Positions 15,526 to 23,842 of a DNA stretch of 40,764 bases are shown in pieces. Each line of letters begins with the position of its first letter. The stretch's first letter is position 1. Below the pieces are notes generated by a model. The model was not told the DNA's origin. It saw only the letters and a list, made by a program, of their open reading frames with translations, and did no database searches. The DNA is from Paenibacillus sp. (GTDB lineage: Bacteria > Bacillota > Bacilli > Paenibacillales > Paenibacillaceae). The translations under genes and the position numbers were made by a program. The stretch spans positions 1 through 40,764 of the forward strand of contig JAIRVF010000126.1 in the NCBI GenBank assembly GCA_031254035.1, given 5' to 3'.

Positions 15526-16581
15526 TTAATGTCCACATTTCTGCGTTGGGAGAATACATACGGGCTTCGGCACTTCAAGCACAAACCCCGTCGGCGTTAG
15601 CCGTCCGCTTACTTTGTCGATTTTGAAGGAAACGATCGTGTTGCTGTTCTGGTTTGCTGCAAGCACATATCCGCCTCTAAAAATAGCAAAGTTGCGTGGT
15701 GCTTTACCGCTTGTGGACACCCACTCGACTGCTGTCAGCATACCTGTGGATGGATTGATGTGATAGAGTCCGATACTATCCTCGCTGCGGTTGGAAGCGT
15801 AAAGGAAACGTCCGCAAGGTGTGACATGAATATCCGCACTTGCGCTTCCCTGCGGAGCGCCCTCCGGAAGAGCCGACAACGTCTGCAAAATCTTCAGATC
15901 TCCTGCCTCCGCATCAAATGCATAAACGTTGACCGTATCATCCAACTCGTTGATTCCATATGCCCATCGGCCAGACGGATGGAAGTCAAAATGGCGCGGC
16001 CCCGTTCCGGGTGCCGTCTTCACAGTATAATGCGATACTAACTCGCCTTCCTCCAGACGGTAAAAAACAATCTCGTCCAATCCGAGATCGCAAACCAGCG
16101 CATACTTTCCGTTAGGATCCTGGAACACGGAATGCGGATGCGCCCCTTCCTGACGTTCCTGATTAACGCTGCCGCCTTTATGTTGAATTAAACTACTTGG
16201 TACAAGCTCCCCATTACTTCCAATTTGGTAAGCGTTCACATGTCCGCTAGTATAATTGGCAACCAGCACATTGCTTCCATCCCGGGTGAGTGAAATGTAG
16301 CAGGGAGCCGAGCCGTTGGTTGGCTTGCGATCCAGCAAATGAAGCCCACCTGTTTCCGCATCAACCGAATAAGCGAACACTTCGCCTTCGTCCGTCTCGC
16401 TTACCGCATACAAACGGTCCTTGGCTTCGTTCATGGCCAGAAAAGACGAATTGGCGATGCCATCTGTACTATTCACGATTTCCATCCGGCCACTGTCAAG
16501 ATCCAAGGAACACAGAAATATTCCAGGTTCATCCTCCCGGGTATATGTACCGGTATAAAACAAGCTGGTGTTGCCACTCAT
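15526..16581 (-). CDS. pgl: lactonase-type 6-phosphogluconolactonase (YkgB-like)
   Basis: A 351-residue seven-bladed beta-propeller of the lactonase family, the Pgl type of B. subtilis YkgB and E. coli YbhE. It hydrolyses 6-phosphogluconolactone in the oxidative pentose phosphate pathway. Signatures: FYTGTYTREDEPGIF at the N-end, GSAPCYISLTRDG, EGAHPHSVFQDPNGKY, GTGPRHFDFHPSGRWAYGIN and a repeated GRFLYASNR blade motif; the His/Arg cluster in these loops forms the active site. The length is normal. Start ATG 16581 follows AAAAGGAGCGGATCAGAAC. It is transcribed alone. Confidence 0.88.
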   Translation of the reverse strand: MSGNTSLFYTGTYTREDEPGIFLCSLDLDSGRMEIVNSTDGIANSSFLAMNEAKDRLYAVSETDEGEVFAYSVDAETGGLHLLDRKPTNGSAPCYISLTRDGSNVLVANYTSGHVNAYQIGSNGELVPSSLIQHKGGSVNQERQEGAHPHSVFQDPNGKYALVCDLGLDEIVFYRLEEGELVSHYTVKTAPGTGPRHFDFHPSGRWAYGINELDDTVNVYAFDAEAGDLKILQTLSALPEGAPQGSASADIHVTPCGRFLYASNRSEDSIGLYHINPSTGMLTAVEWVSTSGKAPRNFAIFRGGYVLAANQNSNTIVSFKIDKVSGRLTPTGFVLEVPKPVCILPTQKCGH

Positions 16582-16937
16582 GTTCTGATCCGCTCCTTTT
16601 TCTTTGCTTATGTTTTTTCGGCTTAATACTTGCTAAGTACTAATCATGTTGTTGAGCCTGGTTTTCTTTATTCATGCTCTGCGCTAAATTTTCCTCTGTT
16701 ATTCATACAATAAAGGTTTATATGTCCTACGGCAATGTTTACTTGCTTTTTTCCAAGTGACCAAACTGCAATAGCTATCTTTTTCAGTGCCACTATTCCG
16801 GCAGTTTACCGCACTTTTCAAAAACCAGCGATAACACAGTTGTTAATTTCCTTCATATTGTATTGGTTTAGGAGTTATAATCTAAACAGGAACATAAGTT
16901 CCCTGTATTTTAGATTCAGGGATTCAAGGAGGAATTT
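16582..16937. other. 356-bp intergenic region, no gene seen
   Basis: This AT-rich gap separates the divergent lactonase and YciI genes and must hold both promoters. A TATAAT at 16876-16881 (before the YciI gene) is a plausible -10, but no good -35 goes with it. No coding sequence, riboswitch or terminator is evident. Confidence 0.5.
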
Positions 16938-17225
16938 ATGAAGAAATTTGTAGCAATCCTGAAGGAGAAAAGGGTCGGAGAACTCTCCAGCCCATTATTG
17001 TATCGTCACGTAGATCATCTTCGGAATTTAACACATGAAGGAAAATTACAGCTGTGCGGGCCCTTTCGGGACAGTGGGCAGGCGATCCAAATTTTAATTT
17101 GCAATGATTACGAGGAAGCGGTGCTGCTTGTAGAGAATGATCCGTTTATTAAAGACGGATATTATGCCGCTTACGAGTTAAACGAACTTGTTGAAGCGAA
17201 TGAGGCGAATAATTGGCTTATATAA
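16938..17225 (+). CDS. YciI-family protein
   Basis: A 95-residue single-domain protein of the YCII superfamily (ferredoxin-like fold). It shows FVAILKEKRVGELSSPLLYR, HVDHLRNLTHEGKLQLCGPF, then ILICNDYEEAVLLVENDPF. The conserved His (H25) and the late Asp-Pro-Phe match the putative active site of the family; functions are mostly unknown, apart from dehalogenase-like members. Length is typical. Start ATG 16938 has CAAGGAGGAATTT at ideal spacing. It has its own promoter region and no obvious operon partner. Confidence 0.8.
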   Translation: MKKFVAILKEKRVGELSSPLLYRHVDHLRNLTHEGKLQLCGPFRDSGQAIQILICNDYEEAVLLVENDPFIKDGYYAAYELNELVEANEANNWLI

Positions 17226-17587
17226 TGCGCTCGGTCCCTGATTCCGATATTACCAAGGAAATGTCCTGCTCACATTACTCTTTACGATAAGAACTATATG
17301 AACGTTTATGATTATCATGCAGAGATACAGAAAAACGAAATTAAGTCATATAAAATAACTAATGAGTTTGATCCATTGTCAATTCGCAGCTTATTTAGGT
17401 AAGAGTCAATGATTATACAAAAAACCGGCCGTTTTTTATATTTTTAGGTCTAAATGGCCGATATGGTGTAGGTTTCATGAACTCGGACCAGGATAACGAA
17501 ACTTATAATCGTTATTTAGACAAATTGAAGCCCCTAAAATTCCTAACGAAATTGGATATCGCTATCGACCAAAATAATAGAGAATAA
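17226..17587 (+). pseudogene. decayed coding remnants of unknown origin
   Basis: Directly after the YciI stop the same frame stays open for 59 codons, ending HAEIQKNEIKSYKITNEFDP-LSIRSLFR (34 residues if begun at ATG 17298). In another frame 17445-17587 reads GLNGRYGVGFMNSDQDNETY, then NRYLDKLKPLKFLTKLDIAI. Both pieces look protein-like in composition but have no ribosome sites and are too short to be a normal gene. They may be fragments of one or two dead genes. I do not recognise the family. Confidence 0.3.
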
Positions 17588-17735
17588 AGTTCGATTCCGC
17601 CCGATTAACGATCTGTAGTTTCGTTAGATTTAATTTGCCTTCGATTTTGCCACTATAGCGTGTCTCAGTTTCGTTAGCGGCCATCCAGCAGCATTCAGCA
17701 ACACCCAACAGCATCCAGCGGTATCTAAACGAAAC
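17494..17735. repeat. cluster of TAACGAAA / TTTCGTTA boxes
   Basis: Five related boxes occur: TAACGAAAC (17494), CTAACGAAA (17543-17551), TTTCGTTAG (17619-17627), TTTCGTTAG (17669-17677) and AAACGAAAC (about 17727). The second and third are perfect inverted copies. The cluster crosses non-coding DNA and partly overlaps the decayed frame. Confidence 0.55.
17682..17721. repeat. 10-bp imperfect tandem repeat, four units
   Basis: CATCCAGCAG, CATTCAGCAA, CACCCAACAG and CATCCAGCGG follow each other without gaps, differing at two or three positions. It lies in non-coding DNA before the anti-sigma gene terminator. Confidence 0.7.
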
Positions 17736-17773
17736 AAACAGACCGGCGAGGTTATTCTCTTCCCGGTCTGTTT
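17736..17773 (-). terminator. terminator of the sigma/anti-sigma operon (19705-17788)
   Basis: AAACAGACCGG (17736-17746) and CCGGTCTGTTT (17763-17773) form an 11-bp stem about 15 bp past the anti-sigma stop codon. The minus strand continues GTTTCGTTT. Confidence 0.75.
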
Positions 17774-17787
17774 CAATTGGCTTCGGC

Positions 17788-19182
17788 TTATTTTTGAATG
17801 ATCAAGTCAAAGGGATGTCGGATAAAATCCCCGGGATACATGTCTAATTTAAAGGTGAGCGGCTGCGGATAAGATTTGTTCTCGATATCGAAATAATAAA
17901 GGGTCAAGTTGGCATTTCTATCGTGCCTCCACCCTTCATGTACCGTCTCTTTGTTAGACGTAGACGATAAACGATGTGTTATCCCTTCTCCATCCGTATA
18001 GGTAAAGTTGACCTTTGTGTACTGGCCTACATCTGGTTCAAGGCTTGGGAGAGTTGTGGTAATTCGCAAATAACCATCCTTCTTTTCTATTCCCTGCAGT
18101 TTCACCCGCTCGTCCGGCGCACTAATGATTTTCTGCTCCTTCGTATTTAAGATGAGCTTCCTGCCTCCCTTGAACTCCGTTTCGATCCAGGAGCCGCGAA
18201 GGCCGAGCAATTCTCCCTGTACGTAGTCAGGAGCATAGAAACCAAGTATCCTTTCAGAATCACTCATAACCATTGTTTTTGGCAAAACATTCCCCCTAGT
18301 GTTCTTGGTATAAAGCTCCCAATTAGGCAATGTTACAATCTTTTTGCTGTTCGCAGCATCCATATCCAAATTCACATTTAACCGGAGCGGTATTTGAACA
18401 ATGTTTTTGATTTTCACCTTTTGCCCTTCGAAATCAAGTGTTTTATTTACTTCCATCGTCCGCTCCAACTCAGCCAGCTTGGAAGTGTCTACCGGAATTT
18501 TAATCTCCAAAAACTTTTGAGCGCTCCCCGGATCGCTGTTGCCCCATTTGCTTGCAAAATAAAACTCCTCGGGCAGACTTTCGTTTCCGGTCAAATCAAA
18601 AACCAACATATCATGATAACTTCCCAAGTCATAATAACCTGTAAGCTGGTTCGTATCGAAAACGAACTGTTTGTATTTCAATTTGTCATGGGCTGACGTA
18701 AACAGCCCTGGTGCTTGAGGTGTAATCCGGTCACCATTGTCGCTCTTTGAAGTATAAAACAAAGCCAGATGTTTCCCATCCGTGACAATCCCATCCACCG
18801 TCACCTGGTACCCTTCGTTAGCAACAGTCTTTTGAACAGCTTGGTACTTCCCCTGGTCCAATGCTTCCCGCAACATGCCTTTGTCGCCAGCTGAATAATT
18901 CACGTATGGAGGAATCTGGTTGTTAGCTGCAGTATGCACTACCGCCGATTCAGTCCTATTGCCAATATTCAATCCATTCATAGCAAATGTGCTGCCAATC
19001 ATCAGAAGGACCGCCGCTGCACAGGAGACTGTTATTCTCCTAATCCTCTGCCGACTTTTGGCTTGTGTACCGCGTACAATTCCATTTCTCAGTGCTGCAT
19101 CCAGTCGCTCTTCCGATATGCGCCTTTCCGCGATCGCCGCCGGCTGGTAAAACTGTTCCAGCATCCCTTGTTCATCAGCCAT
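17788..19182 (-). CDS. membrane anti-sigma factor, DUF4179 type
   Basis: A 464-residue protein. The N-terminal ~50 residues are cytosolic and presumably bind the sigma factor, though no HxxxCxxC zinc motif is present. One membrane helix follows at about 51-70 (ITVSCAAAVLLMIGSTFAMN). A large extracellular part contains a DUF4179 domain (about 110-260) and a C-terminal beta-rich DUF5643-like domain. It overlaps the sigma gene by 8 bp, the usual sign of a sigma/anti-sigma pair. The external domains probably sense an envelope signal. Start ATG 19182. Signal and regulon cannot be told from sequence. Confidence 0.8.
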   Translation of the reverse strand: MADEQGMLEQFYQPAAIAERRISEERLDAALRNGIVRGTQAKSRQRIRRITVSCAAAVLLMIGSTFAMNGLNIGNRTESAVVHTAANNQIPPYVNYSAGDKGMLREALDQGKYQAVQKTVANEGYQVTVDGIVTDGKHLALFYTSKSDNGDRITPQAPGLFTSAHDKLKYKQFVFDTNQLTGYYDLGSYHDMLVFDLTGNESLPEEFYFASKWGNSDPGSAQKFLEIKIPVDTSKLAELERTMEVNKTLDFEGQKVKIKNIVQIPLRLNVNLDMDAANSKKIVTLPNWELYTKNTRGNVLPKTMVMSDSERILGFYAPDYVQGELLGLRGSWIETEFKGGRKLILNTKEQKIISAPDERVKLQGIEKKDGYLRITTTLPSLEPDVGQYTKVNFTYTDGEGITHRLSSTSNKETVHEGWRHDRNANLTLYYFDIENKSYPQPLTFKLDMYPGDFIRHPFDLIIQK

Positions 19183-19705
19183 GATACAACTCGCCTCCTG
19201 CGTCCATTTTTCCGCGAAGCTGCTTTAAGCCTTGGTGCAGCCACGTTTTGACCGTCCCCTCCGGTTTCCCTAGCACCCTTGCGATTTCGGTGAGCGTCAT
19301 ATCTTGATAGTATTTCAGCATAAGCACATGTCTGTATTTGGGTTTCAGCCTCTGCATAGCCTGCTGTAAATCCAATCGACTGTCGCTTACCATCACCGCC
19401 ATCCGGTTATCCTGGGTATCGTTTTTGAGAGGCAGCGTACGTTTCCTACGTTTCTGTTCATCGATGCAGCAGTGGATCAAAATGCGGATCAACCAAGCAT
19501 GAAACGCCGCCGGATCCTTAAGTTTGCCGCATTTCATCCAGGCTCGGCAGATCGCCTCCTGCACCGCCTCCAGCGCGTCGGTTTCACTGCCCAGATAACT
19601 GTACGCGATACCGAACAATTTCCTTTTCATCCCGGAAACCAGAGTGTAAAACGCTTCTTCATCTCCTTGGCATGCAGCTGCGGAAAGTTCCGGGTCAGTT
19701 TGCAT
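19175..19705 (-). CDS. ECF-type RNA polymerase sigma factor
   Basis: A 176-residue sigma-70 family protein. Region 2 (about 12-80) includes FGIAYSYLGSETDALEAVQE and FHAWLIRILIHCCIDEQKRR; region 4 (about 115-165) includes the HTH MTLTEIARVLGKPEGTVKTW. It directs RNA polymerase to its own small regulon and is held by the DUF4179 protein encoded downstream (8-bp overlap). A promoter with ECF spacing lies 76-99 bp upstream, suggesting autoregulation. Start ATG 19705 is preceded by a weak AAAGGGGCC ribosome site. Confidence 0.9.
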   Translation of the reverse strand: MQTDPELSAAACQGDEEAFYTLVSGMKRKLFGIAYSYLGSETDALEAVQEAICRAWMKCGKLKDPAAFHAWLIRILIHCCIDEQKRRKRTLPLKNDTQDNRMAVMVSDSRLDLQQAMQRLKPKYRHVLMLKYYQDMTLTEIARVLGKPEGTVKTWLHQGLKQLRGKMDAGGELYHG

Positions 19706-19780
19706 AGGTTTGGCCCCTTTCCTGTTTCCTGCGGTTTCTTTCTAACCCGCGAATGTCATACAAAATATTTCGGAATATAA

Positions 19781-19804
19781 GACGGCATAGACGTATAAAC
19801 GGTT
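19781..19804 (-). promoter_or_regulatory. ECF-type promoter of the sigma/anti-sigma operon
   Basis: On the minus strand AACC (forward 19801-19804) and CGTC (19781-19784) are separated by 16 bp, the -35/-10 arrangement typical of ECF sigma factors. Its position suggests the factor drives its own operon. Confidence 0.5.
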
Positions 19805-19874
19805 TTATTTTTTTCGCATGTAAAAAAGCAGCCCCTTTGTACGGAAGCTGCTTTACATCATTTATGATCGAATC

Positions 19875-20309
19875 TTAAACTGGGTCCGCTGTTCCTGATG
19901 CTTCGATCTGTCTTTTGACATCCTTCATCGTAATCCCATCAAGATAACGTTCAAGCGCCGTTTCCCCGCCGCCGTATATTTGATCCATAATCCCCTGGAT
20001 ATTGGCCGCAACCTCGCAGGGCAGCTCTTCGCCACCGGAGCACCAGCTTGGCTTTAGGGAACCTTGGGCAAGCAGACGATACAAATCTCCGAGCGTCGCA
20101 TTTTCGGTGCTAGGATTCAGCAAATATCCTCCGCCAACCCCTTCTTTTGTCGCCACATACCCATGCTTGCGCAGCAGGCCAAGCACTTTGCGGATGCGGG
20201 CAGGATGCGTGCAAACGCTTTTTGAAATCTCCTCACTGTTAGCCATATGATCCTCTTTTAAGCTAAGAAGGGTTAAACAATGGACGGCAATGTTAAACTC
20301 ACTATTCAT
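19875..20309 (-). CDS. Rrf2-family transcriptional regulator
   Basis: A 144-residue winged-helix protein of the Rrf2 family. The N-terminal FNIAVHCLTLLSLKED, the recognition segment THPARIRKVLGLLRKHGYVA, and the wing GVGGGYLLNP are clear. Cysteines C11, C33, C90 and C98 are present. The CSGGEELPCE pair recalls, but does not match exactly, the three-Cys Fe-S site of IscR/NsrR, so a thiol or other sensor (YwnA-like) is also possible. A consensus promoter and overlapping dyad lie upstream, pointing to autoregulation. No co-transcribed gene; targets unknown. Start ATG 20309 follows AAGGAGGAGCAAAA. Confidence 0.87.
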   Translation of the reverse strand: MNSEFNIAVHCLTLLSLKEDHMANSEEISKSVCTHPARIRKVLGLLRKHGYVATKEGVGGGYLLNPSTENATLGDLYRLLAQGSLKPSWCSGGEELPCEVAANIQGIMDQIYGGGETALERYLDGITMKDVKRQIEASGTADPV

Positions 20310-20331
20310 TTTTGCTCCTCCTTATACTGTA

Positions 20332-20362
20332 ATTATATGGTTAACAGTTGTGGATGTCAACC
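20332..20362 (-). promoter_or_regulatory. consensus promoter with overlapping operator dyad of the Rrf2 gene
   Basis: On the minus strand TTGACA (forward 20355-20360), a 17-bp spacer and TATAAT (20332-20337) make a perfect sigma-A promoter. The inverted repeat GGTTGACA / TGTTAACC (20362-20339, one mismatch) covers the -35 and the spacer, a natural repressor site, most likely for Rrf2 itself. The 330 bp between here and the next gene show no other feature I can support. Confidence 0.75.
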
Positions 20363-20692
20363 TGATACGCTCCTCTTTCCGTTTTTCAGGGGGCCTTATT
20401 CGGCCTGATGTTAAACGCTTTAGTTCTAGTGTAACTTCCTTAAGGAAAGATAAACATCCACTCATGTGATTTTATCCTGAATTGAGTTTGCGTTACAATA
20501 GAATCATGGAGAATATCTCCAATTCCTTTTTGGCAAGGAGTTGAAACTGCGTCATGATCCACTTCATTCGTTTGCGTTAATGAAAGGTGCAGGACGAATG
20601 AGCCCGGCTGCTTTTTTAAAAGATCAGGTTTCGGGTTTATTTTTCTGTGCCTTTTTTCATTCCGCCAAAACGAATGATTGGGGTGTATTATA

Positions 20693-21598
20693 TTGTTCAA
20701 AAAAGAAATTGCGGGCATACGCACACGCCTGACGACTCTCCATGAGCACATCTTCCGCTGTCCGGTCTGTTCTCGCACGATGAAAATGACAGACAATCAG
20801 AGCTTGGTTTGTTCAGTGAATCACAGCTTTGATATGTCCAGGGACGGCTATTTTCACCTGCTCCCTAACGCAAAACCGACCAAGTACAATAAGGAGCTGT
20901 TCGAAGCACGCAAACTGATCAATGCCAGCGGATATTTTGAACGCTTGCTGCAGACCCTCGCCTCCGGAATTTCAAGAAGTATGCCTTGGCGGGCTAACGC
21001 ATTTCCGCTGTCTATTCTGGATGCAGGTTGCGGGGAAGGGTCACATCTGGCATATCTTCAGGATACGCTGCAGGGCCTTTCGGATCAGGATATTTTGGCT
21101 GTGGGAGCCGACTTGTCCAAACCGGGCATTATAACTGCCGCCAAAGGAAGCTCTCGCGTTATTTGGTGTGTGGCAGATCTGGCCCGCAGTCCGTTTCAGG
21201 ATCAGACCTTCGATATCATTGTGAATATACTGTCTCCATCCAACTATGGGGAATTCCAGCGATTGCTGGCAGCAAACGGCATGCTGGTGAAAGTGATCCC
21301 TGGGCCGGAATATTTGAAGGAGTTCAAACAGCTTTTGTATGGCCGGTCTACACCTGGGCAGCAAGATACCTTGGAGGAAACTGCTGTTTTATTTGCCAAG
21401 CATTTTCCGGAGACGGAGCAGCAACACGTACGTTATGAAATCGAGTTGCCCCCGGAGCACATTAAAGGCATGCTGAAAATGACACCTTTATCCTGGCATG
21501 CCCCGAAGGAAAACATCCAGAAGTTGCTGCTTTCACGGCCTTCTTTAAAGCTTACGTTTGATTTTTATATTTTATGGAGTAAACCTTTTAGTAGATAA
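20693..21598 (+). CDS. rlmA: RlmA-type 23S rRNA (guanine-N1) methyltransferase
   Basis: About 301 residues. An N-terminal zinc finger is seen (C23, C26, C40, H44 in FRCPVCSRTM and SLVCSVNHSF), followed by the RlmA linker FDMSRDGYFHLLP and a SAM-binding Rossmann domain with motif I ILDAGCGEGSHLAYL and FDIIVNILSPSNYGEF. RlmA enzymes methylate N1 of G745 or G748 in 23S rRNA; the Gram-positive RlmA(II) type modifies G748 and affects tylosin and telithromycin sensitivity. Which base this one uses cannot be told. No ATG fits: the TTG at 20693 has GGGGTG 7 nt upstream; another TTG at 20678 is possible. Confidence 0.8.
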   Translation: MFKKEIAGIRTRLTTLHEHIFRCPVCSRTMKMTDNQSLVCSVNHSFDMSRDGYFHLLPNAKPTKYNKELFEARKLINASGYFERLLQTLASGISRSMPWRANAFPLSILDAGCGEGSHLAYLQDTLQGLSDQDILAVGADLSKPGIITAAKGSSRVIWCVADLARSPFQDQTFDIIVNILSPSNYGEFQRLLAANGMLVKVIPGPEYLKEFKQLLYGRSTPGQQDTLEETAVLFAKHFPETEQQHVRYEIELPPEHIKGMLKMTPLSWHAPKENIQKLLLSRPSLKLTFDFYILWSKPFSR

Positions 21599-21911
21599 AA
21601 TTTATATAGATACGGTTGTTAGTCGAAATCGAGTTAAGGGTAAAACTTGCGAAAGATGCAAAAATGCAGTTTTTTTCAAGTGAAAAGACACTTTTACGGG
21701 AAAAGCTTGCTAAAATGCAGGCTTTCAGAGTGTAAATTTAATATAGGGGGCTACATCAGGGAAAAGGATGCATTTTCTCGCATCAATATACCTGCAAGAT
21801 TAAAAAACGGGCCAAAAAATTGTATAAATGCATCTTTTCGTATGCTTAGCAGCTCAGTTGGTATTTTTCGGTGCAATTCATATATCTAGCTCATTTCGTA
21901 TTTTTAGCTCA
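21599..21911. repeat. non-coding region with ATGCA-containing inverted repeats
   Basis: Downstream of rlmA, ATGCA-centred units recur: GAAAGATGCAAAAATGCAG (21651-21669), AAAATGCAGG (about 21713), GAAAAGGATGCATTTT (21761-21776) and AATGCATCTTTTCG (21827-21840). The last two are inverted copies. The phrase ACGGTTGTTAGTYGAAA (21612-21628) also occurs at the window's left edge (19-35) in the same orientation. A possible 80-codon ORF here has no ribosome site and no protein-like character, so I call the region an intergenic repeat. Confidence 0.5.
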
Positions 21912-21945
21912 AATAGGCCAACCAGAAATTTCTGGTTGGCCTATT
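21912..21945. terminator. perfect 34-bp palindrome, likely terminator hairpin
   Basis: Two exact 17-bp arms (AATAGGCCAACCAGAAA and its complement) meet with no spacer. It lies between the convergent rlmA and dhaKL genes, where a two-way terminator would be expected, but neither side has a good T-run. Between it and the dhaKL stop codon (21946-22081) nothing else is evident. Confidence 0.5.
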
Positions 21946-22081
21946 ATAAATTATAAGCGGGCTGCATCCGAGAGGAGGATACAGTCAACTCAAAGGCTCA
22001 ATTTATTCCACTCGCACATCTAGGCAGGAGTGCATTTCCAAGGCGAGGTACGGCTCAAGCCGCCATCCCCTTCCCATCCCC

Positions 22082-23842
22082 TTATTTAAGCGCCTGCGCA
22101 AGCCCGGTGAAGATGACCCCGAGTGCATGTGCCCCGGCGTCCGGGTATCCAATGCTGCGCTCTCCGACCGTACCCGCTCTTCCCATCCGCGCTACGATCG
22201 TTTCGGTCTTTTTGGCGCCTTCCACGGCAGCTTCGGCGGCCTTGCTGCCTGCCGACTTCAGATCTTCACCCACACGTGCGCTGGCTGCCCAAGCGTCCGC
22301 ATAAGGCACAAGCGCATCGACCAACGTCTTATCTCCGACAACTGCCCCTCTACCGAAGGAACGTTCGCCCGTGTCCTGGATTCCTTTAACCACTGCGCTC
22401 AGCATGCCTGCGATTTCCGGAACGCAAAACACCGTTTTATCCGCAGCAAATTTGCTGGCTGCACGAAATCCTGATCCCCAGATCGGGCCGGAAGCGCCGC
22501 CGCAATGCTCCATAATGATCAACGAGCAGGCGTCCAGGAATTTCCCTATATCCGTACCTTGGGCAACCACTTCATCCCATTCCGCCTTTAACTGCTTAAA
22601 TCCCTTGGCTACGCTCATGCCAAAATCACCATCGCCCGCATGGGAATCCAGCTCACAGAACGGGACTTCGTTTTCGATAATAATTTCACTCATTTTATCG
22701 ATTAAGTAAATCATATTGCTCAGCGACAATTTGCCATCCTCGATGACCGCATGCTTTTCATCCGTTACCATGCCGTAAGATACCGACTTCTGGCCCTCTT
22801 CATCTTGGTCAACCACCTCGGTGTATTGCACAGGCTCAAATGGTCCGCGGACGATAAGTGCAGGCGTATCGCATTCTTCGCTCAGCAGCTGCTTGAGCTG
22901 GTCATCGAGCTTCATGATGGAAACCGAAGCACCTGCCATATCAATGCTCGTCATGTAGTTGCCTACGAACACTTTGTAAACCGTGATATTCCGTGAGGCC
23001 AGCTCCCGTATCACCGAGTTGTTCAGCAAATATAGCTCCTGAAGTGGCGTTCCTCCAAAACCGTTCACCAATACAGCCATTTCCTGCGATGCATCACCGC
23101 TGATCTTCAAGCTTTCCAGCAGCTCCGTCACCATTCGGGCCGCCAGCTCATCGGCTGAAATGAGCTTTTCCCGCCGGATTCCCGGTTCGCCATGGATACC
23201 CACGCCATACTCCATTTCCTGCTCCCCGATCGAGAAGGTTGGCGTACCCTTGGCAGGGACGGTGCAAGAGGTCAACGCAAAACCGATGCTTTTGACATTA
23301 TCGATCGCATTTTGGGCTGCAGCCTTCACCTGCTCCAGGGACATGCCCGCTTCTGCGGCTGCTCCAGCGATTTTGTGAACGAGAACGGTACCTGCAACAC
23401 CTCTTTTCCCAACGGTATACAAGCTGTCTTCCACGGCAATATCGTCATCAACCTTCACGTAATCGACCTGAATACCATCCTCGCTAGCAAGATGGGCAGC
23501 ATTCTTGAAATTCATGATGTCGCCGCTGTAATTTTTAATGATCAGAAGGGTTCCCTTTTCGCTCGCCGATGACCGGATCGCTTGATATACCTGGATCTGG
23601 GACGGAGAGGCAAACACGTCGCCGCAGACAGCTACATCCAGCATTCCTTTGCCCACAAAACCCGCATGCGCTGGTTCATGCCCACTGCCTCCGCCGCTGA
23701 TCAGCGTAACCTTTTGCGGATTGATATGCTTTTTCTTGATGATTTTATGCTTGCTGTTCAATTCCAGCTCTGGATGCGCCATAACCAAGCCACTCAACAT
23801 TTCTCTGACAAGCGACTCCGGCCGATTCAATATTTTTTTCAT
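22082..23842 (-). CDS. dhaKL: fused dihydroxyacetone kinase DhaK-DhaL (ATP-dependent type)
   Basis: A 586-residue fusion. The DhaK domain (about 1-330) has the GGGSGHEPAHAG substrate loop and H217 (GVGIHGEPG), the His that binds dihydroxyacetone covalently. The DhaL domain (about 375-586) has the nucleotide and magnesium motif DSHAGDGDFG (D399, D404, D406) and GGASGPIWGS. A single-chain K+L enzyme uses ATP directly, unlike the PTS-dependent DhaK/DhaL/DhaM sets; no dhaM is present. It makes dihydroxyacetone phosphate. The start codon overlaps the gldA stop by 1 nt (TAATG), so both are translated together. Confidence 0.94.
   Translation of the reverse strand: MKKILNRPESLVREMLSGLVMAHPELELNSKHKIIKKKHINPQKVTLISGGGSGHEPAHAGFVGKGMLDVAVCGDVFASPSQIQVYQAIRSSASEKGTLLIIKNYSGDIMNFKNAAHLASEDGIQVDYVKVDDDIAVEDSLYTVGKRGVAGTVLVHKIAGAAAEAGMSLEQVKAAAQNAIDNVKSIGFALTSCTVPAKGTPTFSIGEQEMEYGVGIHGEPGIRREKLISADELAARMVTELLESLKISGDASQEMAVLVNGFGGTPLQELYLLNNSVIRELASRNITVYKVFVGNYMTSIDMAGASVSIMKLDDQLKQLLSEECDTPALIVRGPFEPVQYTEVVDQDEEGQKSVSYGMVTDEKHAVIEDGKLSLSNMIYLIDKMSEIIIENEVPFCELDSHAGDGDFGMSVAKGFKQLKAEWDEVVAQGTDIGKFLDACSLIIMEHCGGASGPIWGSGFRAASKFAADKTVFCVPEIAGMLSAVVKGIQDTGERSFGRGAVVGDKTLVDALVPYADAWAASARVGEDLKSAGSKAAEAAVEGAKKTETIVARMGRAGTVGERSIGYPDAGAHALGVIFTGLAQALK

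Noticed and set aside
17494..17721. CRISPR array
   Set aside because: The short boxes and the 10-bp tandem units have no repeat-spacer regularity, and no cas genes are in the window.
20541..20732. 63-codon plus-strand ORF before rlmA
   Set aside because: Its TTG touches the AAGGAG, leaving no spacing, and the sequence has no recognisable features; overlaps the rlmA start.
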